From: Terebella lapidaria | Taxonomy: Eukaryota > Annelida > Polychaeta > Terebellida > Terebellidae | DNA length: 64,000 bases | Direction of reading: 5' to 3' | Assembly (NCBI GenBank): GCA_949152475.1 | Contig: OX424564.1 | Span: 31,618,165-31,682,164 of the forward strand | In this document: one piece after another, positions 53,853 to 64,000 of the stretch | Layout: every line of letters begins with the position of its first letter | How positions within the stretch are numbered: position 1 is the first letter of the stretch | Program-made: the position numbers and the translations under genes | The notes under the pieces: model-generated | Told to the model about the DNA's origin: nothing | What the model saw: only the letters and a program-made list of their open reading frames with translations | Database searches by the model: none

Positions 53853-56367
53853 TTAGCCCAATGGGCTAGTAAGGTTACCGGAGAATTATACAGAGTTAAG
53901 CCGAGAAAGTTGAAAGTCAAATTCAAGGTGACCACTGAAATCGCCATATCTCTAACCGTGAAAATGGGATCAAAGGTTAAATTCTAGATCACCAAACTAT
54001 TCAGCATACATCATTTCCTATATGTTCACTATGGACCCCTAAGCTGTAAATTTGATGATAAGCGAGATATAAGCCATTTTGTAATCTGACTTTGAAAATA
54101 AAATGACTGACCTTGAAATTTAGGTCAAAGGTCAAATTCAATATCATTAAAATATTCAGAATATATCATTTCCTATATGTTCACAATTGATTCTTAAGCT
54201 GTAAAGTCGATAATAAGCAAGATATTAGCCATTTTGTCCTGTTGACCTTGAAAATGAGGTCAAAGGTCAAATTCAAGGTCATGAGAATTTTCAGCGTATA
54301 TCATTTCCTATATGTTCACAATTAATTCCTAAGCTGTAAAGTCGCTAATAAGCAAGATATTGGCCACTTTGTCCTGTGACCTTGAGAATAGGTCAAAGGT
54401 CAAATTCAAGGTCACGAGCATTTTCAGCATATATCATTTCCTATATGTTCACAATTGATTCCTAAGCTGTAAAGTCGCTAATAAGCAAGATATTGGCCAT
54501 TTTGTCCTGTGACCTTGAAAATAGGTCAAAGGTCAAATTCAAGGTCACGAGCATTTTCAGCATATATCATTTCCTATATGTTCACAATTGATTCCTGAGC
54601 TGTAAAGACGCTAATAAGCAAGATATTTGCCATTTTGTCCTGTGACCTTGAAAATGAGGTCAAAGGTCAAATTCAAGGTCACGAGAATATTCAGCATATA
54701 TCATTTCCCATATGTTCACAATTGATTCCTAAGCTGTAAAGTCGATAATAAGCGAGATATCAGCAATTTTGTCCTGTGACCTTGGAAATGAGGTCAAAGG
54801 TCAAATTCAAGGTCATGAGAATATTCTGCGTATATCATTTCCTATATGTTCACAATTGATTCCTAAGCTGTAAAGTCGATAATAAGCGAGATCTTAGCCA
54901 TTTTGTCATGTGACCTTCAAAATGAGGTCAAAGGTCAAATTCAAGGTCATGAGAATTTTCAGCATATATCATTTCCTATATGTTCACAATTGATTTCTAA
55001 GCTGTTAAGTCGCTGATAAGCAAGATATTGGCCGTTTTGTCCTGTGACCTTGAAAATGAGGTCAAAGGTCAAATTCAAGGTCACGAGAATTTTCAGCATA
55101 TATCATTTCCTATATGTTCACAATTGATTCCTAAGCTGTAAAGTCGCTAATAAGCAAGATATTGGCCATTTTGTCCTGTGACCTTGAAAATGAGGTCAAA
55201 GCTCAAATTCAAGGCCACGAGAATATTCAGCATATATTATTTCCTATATGTTCACAATTGATTCCTAAGCTGTAAAGTCGATAATAAGCGAGATATTAGC
55301 AATTTTGTCCTGCGACCTTGGAAATGAGGTCAAAGGTCAAATTCAAGGTCACGAAAATATTCAGCATATATCATTTCCTATATGTTCACAATTGATTCCT
55401 AAACTGTAAAGTCGATAATAAGCGAGATATTAGCCATTTTGTCCTGTGACCTTGAAAATGAGGTCAAAAGTCAAATTCAAGGTCACGAGAATATTCAGCA
55501 TATATCATTTCCTATATGTCCACAATTCATTCCTAGTCTCTAATTTCAATATTAAGTGAGATATTAGGCTTAATGTGTCCCATTATAAAGCATAGGAGAA
55601 TTTAACATGGGAAAGTCCCATTTGGGCTGAGTTTGGGCCCAAAATGGCCCACTTCGAGCGATTCAAGGGCAACGAAATTTATACATGTCACAGGGGTACA
55701 TAGGAGGAGTGTCATGCATCAATAAGAAAAAAAGTTACTGAACAGATTTTGAGAAAACGACCGTCGAAGTCCAAAATTGGCCATTTTTCGACGAAAACGG
55801 CCGCTCTGACCTTGAAACCAAGGTCAGAGGTCAAATTCAAGGTCACGACAATATTCAGCATATATCATTTCCTATATATCCACAATTGATTCCTAGTCTC
55901 TAATCTCAATATTAAGTGAGATATTAGGCTTTAATGTGTCCCATTATAAAGCATAGGAGAATTTAACATGGGAAAGTCCCATTTGGGCCGAGTTCGGGCC
56001 AAAATGGCCCGCTTCGAGCGATTCAAGCGCAACGAAATTTATAGACATCATAGAAGTACATATGAGGAGTCTTATGTATCATAGAGAAAAAAAGTTATTG
56101 AACAGATTTTGAGAAAATGGCCGCCAAAGTCCAAAATCAGGCATTTTTCGTCGAAAACGGCCGCCATTTTGAAGAAAAAGCGAAAATCAAAAAACTAAAA
56201 AATACCTCCTTCTTGAATTATTTTTAAGTATTTTTCTGCAAAATTTCAGAAAAATTCGCCCGTAAACAAAAAAGATAAAAATGTGGACGACGACGGACGA
56301 CGACGGACGACAGACGACGGACGCAACGCCATGCCAATAGGTTATCGGACCATAGGGTCGGTAACCT
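53853..56367 (-). mobile_element. inner hairpin-ended element, copy 3, inserted in copy 4
   Basis: Plus-strand start TTAGCCCAATGGGCTA then GGTTACCGG; end GGTTATCGGACC, ATA, GGGTCGGTAACCT. An eight-A run precedes it and AAAAATAG follows. The layout mirrors copy 1: 5' part, two units of about 350 bp (55,540-56,200), and a core of about 12 units of 134 bp (53,940-55,540). It is insertion into an A/T tract inside another member of the same family. Confidence 0.85.
53940..55540 (-). repeat. ~134-bp tandem core of copy 3
   Basis: About 12 units, each with CCTATATGTTCACAATTGAT and GCTGTAAAGTCG. The perfect DR1 AGGTCAAAGGTCA occurs in nine of them (54,122, 54,258 and so on to 55,328), usually followed by AATTCAAGGTCA. 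Unit order and variants differ from copy 1. Confidence 0.85.
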
Positions 56368-56808
56368 AAAAATAGCTGGATGTGGCTCAAAAAGTTAGTG
56401 ACTTGCGTTCACACCATTTTTGTTGTTGTTTCGCTGACCGATCTGAAAATTAAAATGGCCGCCATGTGCAGACCAGTTGTTCAGGGGCAACGAAACTTAT
56501 ACTCATCACAAAGGTAGATATGTTGAGTGCCCGGCATAATTTGCCATATATTTGAAAAAAAAGTTACTGAACAGAATTTGAGAAAACGACCGTCAAAGTT
56601 AAAAAATGATCGGTTTTTCATGGAAAAATAGCTGTCCTTTTACAAAAATGCGGAAAGAAAATATCTCCCTCATGGAATATTTTCAGGTAAATTTGTGCAA
56701 AATTCCAGAGAAATTCGACCGACTTCAAATATCAACAATGTAGGCGATTGATGGATGACGGACACATCACCATGCCAATATGTTATCGGACCAAAGGTGT
56801 GGTTACCT

Positions 56809-57566
56809 AAAAAGGACGTGTTCAATTTCACTCTATTGATGTGCAGTCTGCAGTTTTAATGACACATCCCTAATGTACTTGAGAAGTTGTCCATCATGTT
56901 TGGTGACACATGGTTACGTTTTCTGTCTCCTCATCTGACACTGCACACGGTTCTAAATATCTGTTGAAAATAACAATCCTTTTAATAAATAAAACAACGT
57001 ATTTGCATGACAGATGACCAAGTCTGTTGTAAGTACATCTGATGTAAAAAATAACACATTCACATAATTACACAAGGAAATCAAATGTAGTACAAGTACT
57101 TTTACACCATATTTATATACCCAAAATATTTCTATACATATATTCATATAATCACAAAATACTTATAATCAGATGTATGTGTATTAAACAAGAGATGCAC
57201 AATAATTGTTTACGTACATACAATTGATCAGCCTGTCAACTCTTGTTACACATCATTTTTGGTACCATAGGTAGGTGTATCTACATATTGCCACTGACAT
57301 TCATATGATAAAACATATAAATCGGGTAAATAATATAAGCAAATAACGACAATACCAATGAAATTGTTCGATATGATATTGCTGAATGAAATTAGACTAG
57401 TTTTCACAATATCATTTCAATTCGACAAATACTATGACATGACATAACGAATAGAATACAAAAACGTATGTGTATGAAAATGAATGAAATTTTCGAAAAC
57501 AAAAGTTGGAAATGGATAGTGATCAATATCGCTCAATTTTTGTGTGTTCAGTTCGCAGTTTAAATA
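56809..57566. repeat. paralogue of 27,400-27,620, otherwise unassigned
   Basis: 56,860-57,020 resembles 27,420-27,600 and 57,567-57,720 (CTAAATATCTGTTG, AAATAACAATCC, GACAGATGACCAAG). 57,030-57,560 is AT-rich with no feature. Confidence 0.5.
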
Positions 57567-57970
57567 GTACATCCATAATGTAGTTGATAGGCTTCACTTC
57601 TGACGTTTGTCGCCACTCGGTTACATTTCATCTGTCATCTGTCTATATATCTGTTGAAAATAACAATCCATTTCAGTAAACAAAGCAATGTACTTGCATG
57701 ACAGAGTTGGTTCGAAGTAAAGCAAAACCAATGAAGTGAAACCATTTGAAGGCAAAACAATGACAGATTAACGGAAGTACAAAACAAAGCAGAATATAGA
57801 TGGAAAGCAAAAAGGCATGCAATAAATCTGTGATGGTACAATGCAAAACAAACAAAACCAAATGAATCATTGAAAGACTCATGTAAAATTCAAAGATTCG
57901 TATACAAAAAAAAATTCAAATATGATACTGTTAACATCGATATACCTGAAGAAGTATGGACTAGGCTTAC

Positions 57971-58050
57971 CTGGATCACAAGCGATTGGGCGATAGTAGT
58001 GGCTGAAATGTCATGTGCAGTTGTGCGGGGATGAATATACTTATTGCAAT
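57971..58050 (-). pseudogene. shortened PAN-like exon B, first tandem copy
   Basis: Acceptor TTTCCTCCAG and donor GTAAGC bound an 80-bp segment. In the frame of exon B its end reads HFSHYYRPIACDP, matching HYSRPAACDP at 27,931. A TGA in that frame lies just upstream, and the cysteine-rich first half is missing. A duplicate lies at 59,235-59,314. Confidence 0.55.
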
Positions 58051-58410
58051 CTGGAGGAAACAACAATAAGCATGGAATTTGAAACTTATTATGATCTGAT
58101 TCACCTTATTGAAGCGCATATTTGCATTTCGTTCACAGCACTAAATGGCGTGATATAACAAATACTACTCACTAAATCATTTGGTACCGCAGTAAAATAG
58201 AAAACATTGAAAGTTGGGTTAAGGAGCAATCTAGGTTCAGGACTTCTTCCCATTAGATGGTTGAGAGTTGATGATGCGTTCCATACCATTACGAATCAAT
58301 ATTTACAACTGCATTGCAGAGTTATTCAATCAGGTATTGATAAGAAAGCTCTTGTAATGTGTATTAGATACATATCTAGTATAGTATACGTAGGGTCGTA
58401 TGTTACCTAC

Positions 58411-58563
58411 CCATGCTATAAATGGCAGAAGACGCCAATGGTACCGTGTCCTGTGCATTACTCGCATTATGGAAATTGCAGATCACTGCACGGATATTTT
58501 CTGCTTTGGAACTACAACCGCTGCCAAACAATAACGTATCTTGGCACACTCTATCGCACACGT
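58411..58563 (-). pseudogene. PAN-like exon A, first tandem copy, frameshifted
   Basis: One frame gives TCAIECAKIRYCLAAVVVP (as in the intact exon at 28.7 kb). The next frame gives ICNFHNASNAQDTVPLASSA, so a frameshift lies between them. The donor is GTAGGT. The signal-peptide part is cut off by the duplication boundary at 58,563. Confidence 0.65.
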
Positions 58564-58744
58564 GTACATCCATAATGTAGTTGATAGGCTTCACTTCTGA
58601 CGTTTGTCGCCACTCGGTTACATTTCATCTGTCATCTGTCTATATATCTGTTGAAAATAACAATCCATTTCAGTAAACAAAGCAATGTACTTGCATGACA
58701 GAGTTTGTTGGAAGTAAAGCAAAACCAATGAAGTGAAACCATTT

Positions 58745-59008
58745 GATAATAATAATAATAATAATAATAATCAGATTTATTTAACGACGGTCCATGATGA
58801 TAGGCAATTCTGCCTGTCTTCCCCATCACCCGTCGAGTGACAATTTTGAATTTGGAAAGCACATTCGAATGGAGAAACCTTTGCAGTGCCAGGATGAAAA
58901 CTCCACCTACTCTGTGCCGGTGACGGGGATCGAACCCGCGTCACCTACCGCCTCTGAGCTTCGTTGCTTCAAGAGCCACCAGTCCAATCCACTCGGCCAC
59001 AGAGGCGG
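58745..59008 (-). repeat. tRNA-derived SINE
   Basis: On the minus strand it begins CCGCCTCTGTGGCCGAGTGG with an A box (TGGCCGAGTGG, 58,989-58,999) and a B box (GGTTCGATCCC, 58,926-58,936), as in Leu/Ser-type tRNAs. An unrelated body of about 170 bp and an (ATT)n tail at 58,745-58,772 follow. The first tandem copy (57,746) shows the empty site CCATTTGAAGGC. The head keeps both promoter boxes. The body has mutated tRNA arms, so it is not a tRNA gene. Confidence 0.9.
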
Positions 59009-59674
59009 TTAAAAGGCAAAACAATGACAGATTAACGGAAGTACAAAACAAAGCAGAATATAGATGGAAAGCAAAAAGGCATGCAATAAATCTGTGATGG
59101 TACAATGCAAAACAAACAAAACCAAATGAATCATCGAAAGACTCATGTAAAATTCAAAGATTCGTATACAAAAAAAAATTCAAATATGATACTGTTAACA
59201 TCGATATACCTGAAGAAGTATGGACTAGGCTTACCTGGATCACAAGCGATTGGGCGATAGTAGTGGCTGAAATGTCATGTGCAGTTGTGCGGGGATGAAT
59301 ATACTTATTGCAATCTGGAGGAAACAACAATAAGCATGGAATTTGAAACTTGTTATGATCTGATTCACCTTATTGAAGCGCATATTTGCATTTCGTTCAC
59401 AGCACTAAATGGCGTGATATAACAAATACTACTCACTAAATCATTTGGTACCGCAGTAAAATAGAAAACATTGAAAGTTGGGTTAAGGAGCAATCTAGGT
59501 TCAGGACTTCTTCCCATTAGATGGTTGAGAGTTGATGATGCGTTCCATACCATTACGAATCAATATTTACAACTGCATTGCAGAGTTATTCAATCAGGTA
59601 TTGATAAGAAAGCTCTTGTAATGTGTATTAGATACATATCTAGTATAGTATACGTAGGGTCGTATGTTACCTAC

Positions 59675-59979
59675 CCATGCTATAAATGGCAGAAGACGCC
59701 AATGGTACCGTGTCCTGTGCATTACTCGCATTATGGAAATTGCAGATCACTGCACGGATATTTTCTGCTTTGGAACTACAACCGCTGCCAAACAATAACG
59801 TATCTTGGCACACTCTATCGCACACGTGCTAAGATAACAGTCATTGTCTTGAATAGGTATTCAATGGTTGTTACTCCCTCTGTCAAATCATATACTGCAC
59901 TGGAGAATATTCCAGCAGCTTGTTGGCAGTGCAGAGTTCTTAGAAGTAGTAAAAGTGTGGTCACTGAAGGAATCTTCAT
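59675..59979 (-). pseudogene. signal peptide plus PAN-like exon A, second tandem copy, frameshifted
   Basis: ATG at 59,977-59,979 opens a 54-codon frame: MKIPSVTTLLLLLRTLHCQQ, AAGIFSSAVYDLTEGVTTIE, LFKTMT. It stops at 59,815 because a 4-base length difference before the TCAIECAK segment shifts the frame; a second shift precedes CNFHNASNAQ. Signal peptide and PAN-like module are contiguous in one exon, which supports the same structure for the 25- and 28-kb copies. The upstream text to 60,345 matches 25,250-25,560. Confidence 0.65.
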
Positions 59980-60345
59980 TCCGATGGAGTTACCAGTTTA
60001 TTGTGTACGATTCCAGACGATTATTTATCCAAATTGTGATTTTCTTTCAAGAATCGGTCAAAATCTAGTACAAATAATCCGGTGATAATATATCCATATT
60101 TCATTAACGTTTTATTCAATCTAATGGCAGCTCTGGTGGACAACCAATCCACTGTGCCAATCGATTGGCAATGACCCAAATCGCTTGTGATACGATCTGA
60201 TTGCTGTCTCCCTGCTGTATCCCACCCCAGTGCCGCAATCACACGACGGAAACAATGACACTTTGAGTGGAGTTCTGTGTCTGGCTTCATTCCACCGTCC
60301 ACCATGGGCAGGACTCACCTTGGTTAAATGTTGTTTGTTCAGTTT
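59980..60345 (-). repeat. upstream region shared by PAN-like copies (60 kb)
   Basis: Counterpart of 25,201-25,600 (see there), with CCAATCGATTGGCA, GATACGATCTGA and the GGAGTTCTGTGTCTGG stretch. Confidence 0.55.
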
Positions 60346-60759
60346 TATTTCTCAATATATATTGGAGGGAGTAAGGTTAGAGAAAATAGTATTAGTGTTC
60401 TGGTTTTTAGGGTCCCCGGAAAAGTGATGCGACGACGCGATTTTTTTTCTTTTTTATTCCCTAAATTTGACTGTTGGCGAATGAGTAAACCGGCCAAATA
60501 TTGCCCACTCGGCCAACCATTTTTCCCTAAAATTGCCTGCTGATAACTAACCCGGTCGAATTTGGCCAATTTGATCAACCATATACCAAATTGTGGAATG
60601 TCAAAGACAATCAGGACCATTTTATTCGATCATTATCTCACCAAACTCGGCATACGGAAAGAAATCCGCTCTCAGAAAGTAATGTACGAGAGTGATACGC
60701 ATGGTTTAAAGTGACGCGCGCGCCTAACTAGAACCATTACATAGTACTTTTTTTGGCCT
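60346..60759. other. segment not shared with the 25-kb paralogue
   Basis: Replaces 25,570-25,750 of the paralogous block. It contains three loose repeats of the type ATTTGGCCAA with ACCGGCCAAATAT and CCCTAAATTTG, and an isolated CGCGCGC patch at 60,715. No gene seen. Confidence 0.4.
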
Positions 60760-62331
60760 AATGGAGTTGGCAGAATATCAAAATACCTGTGATGCTGGTA
60801 ATTGAAGTTATCAAATATCAGCTCTCTAATGACGGTGATGGCTCAATTATTGTCATTATTTGTTCAGGAGGAAACTAAAGTCTCCAGCAAATCATTGACT
60901 GAGAAGCAAGACAACACATTGATCCAAATAGGAGAAACTGCACGTTTCTCAAATCAATATTATGTGCCTCTTGAACCCTCTTGTCCACATCATATCTCCA
61001 GCCAAACTGACGAATCACATTGACTTTTCCCATTCATATCACATGCTTGGTAAACTTCGATCACCCAGCAACCATTTGATTTGTAAATATGAAAGCAATA
61101 GTATTGCTTGATGATATTTTGACCATGTGGGCTATTCAAGACATTCCTCAACGTCTACAATTATATAAAACCACGGAATTATGGTAAATGTAGATGATAC
61201 AAATTTCATGACTTTTTGCAGTTCTCTCGCTTACTGGCCAAATACATTTCATGGTTTCATTATGACTATCTTTCGTGTGGAATCTTAATAGATTACACTC
61301 GAACTCCATCAAGTTATTCACCAAATTTGTTTGGTATATAACACAGTAGTGATTATTTGTTAATATAACCTGCACATTGACGAGCATATATGATTATTCT
61401 CTATAATTATTCTACGGTTTATACTACATCAATGAATTAAATCTCACGAATTGACGAAAATATCCCCGATAAGTTTTTTTTTAACACTGTGGTTTGACAG
61501 AAACTCTATCAGAAACATCATGTGATATTGTGAGAATTTTGTGAAATATTGGACCCCGAAACACATTGGCTGTGATCGGTTGATATAATGATAAAGTTCC
61601 CAAACGTCCAAAGTCCTGATGACCATTAATGAACACTACCATTCCGCATTATCCAATTCCTTATATCACCACGCAAAACACAAATGCTTCAATGCAAATA
61701 ATAGCTGTCCAATATCCAGTACCGTCCATGACTATGCTCTAATGGTTTTGTCCAAAATCCGAGACCATTATTGGTTTTGAAACTGTTGTTCATTCCCATT
61801 GTAGTTTTGGTTATCCAAAATGTACATTTATTTTTCTATGGAAAGTTCATATATTCTACACGTACACTCTTTTGCTATTCGATCTTCAGTGTATTTTTTA
61901 TAACGCCAAAATTCAATGAGAGAAGCATATTGGCATATCCTTGCCAAGGCATGACTGCTCTATTCACGAAAATACGATGCATTTCCATCACTAAATTGGA
62001 GAGTACACAAATGATTATACAATCAAATAACACGGTATTATCCACCTACAAAAGGAAACGCTGATGGTTATTGGTTATTCTTGTGCCAAGGACTTAATAT
62101 GATATTCATAATATTGATTCTTCTGTGAACATCAAATATGCAAATGAAGATGGATAAAGTTGCGAATTCAGGGAAATGGCCTTAGAATTATAACATTAAC
62201 TCTCACAGGCGGGAACACTTCCTTTTCATTTATGGATGATGTTCAGCGTACGCGATAATGCCCATGGGAGCGAAGGCAAATACATTCACGTTGGTGGTAT
62301 ACTGATGCATGTTATTTGTTGTCAGATGTCT
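60760..62331. repeat. paralogous intergenic block (matches 25,755-27,120)
   Basis: Collinear matches listed under 25,601. An extra piece at 61,200-61,640 has no counterpart. No conserved frame. Confidence 0.65.
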
Positions 62332-62640
62332 TGGTTGAATTCGCTTCAATTGATAAAATTATTTTTGGACAGTTGATTTCGCTTCAATTGATACACTTTT
62401 TTCAGACAGTTGATTTCGCTTCAATTGATACACTTTTTTCAGACAGTTGATTTCGCTTCAATTGATACACTTTTTTCAGACAGTTGATTTCGCTTCAATT
62501 GATACACTTTTTTCAGACAGTTGATTTCGCTCCAATTGATACACTTTTTTCAGACAGTTGATTTCGCTTCAATTGATACACTTTTTTCAGACAGTTGATT
62601 TCGCTCCAATTGATACACTTGTTTCTTTCAGACAATTGAT
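62332..62640 (+). repeat. 37-bp minisatellite, about 8 units
   Basis: Unit GTTGATTTCGCTTCAATTGA plus TACACTTTTTTCAGACA, 37 bp, repeated about eight times with few changes. The paralogous position at 27,140-27,185 has a single unit. Confidence 0.95.
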
Positions 62641-64000
62641 CACTCTTTGTTTTTGAATGGTGATAGATCAGCAATGTATATCTGCAAAGTGTGCATGTCA
62701 CTGTGCAGAAAACTATGCTATCTGCAAAATCGATGGCTGCATTGAACATTACATTTTCTTCAGACAAAAATCGGAGTAGTATCTTACGACTTCTATCGGA
62801 GTAGAATTCGTACTTAAAATTTTACTGCTTTTCGGTATGAATAGATTTAGCAACAAACTGTGTCAAATTCATGCAAGATATTTTAAACTTGTTTTGTACT
62901 CTTGAAAACTATAACATCAAAAGATAGCATGTAATAGCATAAATACCTTGATTGTCACTACTTTTATTTATTTACATAATTCATAAGCTGAAAACAAATA
63001 ATACATCACTGAAGAAATCTAAGGAAGCTTTTACAATGTATTTTTTGACACCCCACGTCATTGACACCCCAAATCATTCGATGACAGGTGTCATAATATC
63101 ACTATAGAGTAACATAGTACATAACTATACTACCATATATCGTTTTATGCAACTTTGCGTCATTATTATTTTATGAAGGTATATGTTATATTGTAATTAT
63201 GATACTTGTATGATTCATGTGACATGGATGACAATTACCTTGTTACCATTAATATGATAAATGGTTGAAATGAGAGTGTTAACCGATGTGTTACGAGTGT
63301 TCCTGAATTACCCACATAAATCAAAATTATATTTGATATCAGGATGTCAGCTAACATTTATACTCCATGATCAATTTAAACTATTTGGTTTACCAGTAAA
63401 TTCGCAAGCAAGATCCAAATTCCTACTGTCAGTTGAAAGTTATTATTATTATTCCAGAATGATAAACTACTATAACAGGTTTTCTGGATCCTCCCCAAGA
63501 TATATTCATGGTTGGTCTCATTTATCGGTTTCAATCAGTTGCTGTGATAAAAAATATTCAATATTGAACACACATTCATTTACATAATAATAGGAACTTG
63601 TATTTAGCAAGACTTGAATGCTCAAAAACATTTACCGTAGAAAGAAAAAAAAAATCTTGCAGAGGGGAAGTACGGTTGACGGAAGAGCAATCATGTGGTG
63701 CTTGATAGAAGATACCAAAACGGCTAATAAATAGAAGACACCAAAACGGGAAATATAAAGGGTGAATATTATGAATATCATGTAATATTTATGAGCATTT
63801 ATTGTTTGAATATCTCTGCAAAATATCAACCCCTTGGCTCAGTTGCAAAATATTATAGATCCCCACATTTGGAATAATAGTCCAGCCACCAAAGCAAGAA
63901 TCTTTTTCGTATTTCGACTGGTACTTTCTCACTGCCATCCAAACTTACTTGGTCTCTCATATCAGATTACACACCTCATATCTGCCTACTTTGCCATTCT
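62641..64000. other. no gene recognised
   Basis: 62,640-62,770 continues the match to 27,185-27,310. The rest is AT-rich with short frames (the largest 63,261-63,587, 108 codons) that show no domain, signal peptide or codon pattern I trust. TTGACACCCCA occurs twice near 63,050. Confidence 0.45.

Larger units (their letters stand above)
53537..56808 (-). mobile_element. outer hairpin-ended element, copy 4, split by a nested copy
   Basis: On the plus strand it starts with the 3' hairpin TTAGCCCCGAGGGCTAAA and GGTTACCGG, and ends with the 5' hairpin GGTTATCGGACC, AAA, GGTGTGGTTACCT beside an A tract. Its own DNA is 53,537-53,852 plus 56,368-56,808 (757 bp). The 5' part has the family text (a GGCCGCC segment, ATTTTGAGAAAACG-like text, CATCACCATGCCAATA). 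The frame at 53,593-53,856 is not conserved. It lacks a tandem core of its own. Confidence 0.75.
57567..59825. repeat. ~1-kb tandem duplication
   Basis: 57,567-58,563 (997 bp) is followed directly by a second copy, 58,564-59,825. They are nearly identical (a visible difference pair is TTGGTTCGAAG against TTTGTTGGAAG). The second is longer only because a SINE is inserted at about 58,745-59,008. Each carries the shortened PAN-like exons on the minus strand. Confidence 0.95.

Noticed and set aside
58917..59008. tRNA gene
   Set aside because: A and B boxes are present, but the acceptor and other arms do not pair as in a tRNA, and a SINE body with an (ATT)n tail follows. It is absent from the sister tandem copy.
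63261..63587. 108-codon frame near the right end
   Set aside because: No domain, signal peptide or splice-site context, and composition typical of AT-rich non-coding DNA. Could be revisited with RNA evidence.

Overview
The window is AT-rich animal nuclear DNA. It has GT-AG intron signals, transposon remnants, a tRNA-derived SINE, microsatellites and minisatellites, and almost no long open reading frames. The cut-and-paste transposases, the hairpin-ended elements with tandem-repeat cores (resembling the Helentron-associated or 'pearl'-type elements known from molluscs) and the secreted PAN/apple-like exons suggest a marine invertebrate, probably a mollusc. That assignment is inference. There is no rRNA, stand-alone tRNA, operon or CRISPR.

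Layout: 1-30 kb is a mosaic of mutually duplicated non-coding blocks (called R1 and R2 here) cut by mobile elements. These are foldback MITEs at 1.0, 2.3, 13.7 and 22.6 kb, a TTAA-flanked 717-bp element at 14.8 kb, a hairpin-ended element at 9.96-12.2 kb, and a complete but dead hAT transposon at 16.6-21.2 kb. The hAT has TIRs, a 5-bp target duplication and a transposase gene broken by frameshifts and a 1,065-bp internal tandem duplication. Minus-strand exons of a secreted, cysteine-rich PAN-like protein family lie at 25.0-28.9 kb and again at 58.0-60.0 kb. Every copy is damaged in a different way.

From 31 to 39 kb there is a CpG-rich candidate promoter, a G-run foldback, a second hairpin-ended element (33.7-35.3 kb), the inverted second copy of the TTAA element (36.1-36.8 kb), a 5'-truncated pogo/Tigger-like transposase with a PHD-like finger, and an unassigned 120-codon candidate exon. 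From about 39.9 to 48.1 kb runs an 8.2-kb minisatellite of 31-bp units. It is followed by exon-like remnants of an unidentified gene, a 42-bp minisatellite and a possible two-exon 70-codon gene with a polyadenylation signal.

From 53.5 to 56.8 kb one hairpin-ended element is inserted inside another. The rest (56.8-62.8 kb) is a paralogue of the 25-29 kb block, with its own roughly 1-kb tandem duplication, a SINE insertion and a 37-bp minisatellite.

The most interesting signal is that the hairpin-ended elements carry tandem cores in which perfect nuclear-receptor response elements recur in each unit of about 134 bp: DR1-type AGGTCA repeats and TCAAGGTCA extended half-sites. This amounts to a mobile, pre-assembled array of binding sites. 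No intact, clearly functional protein-coding gene of more than one exon can be asserted from the sequence alone.
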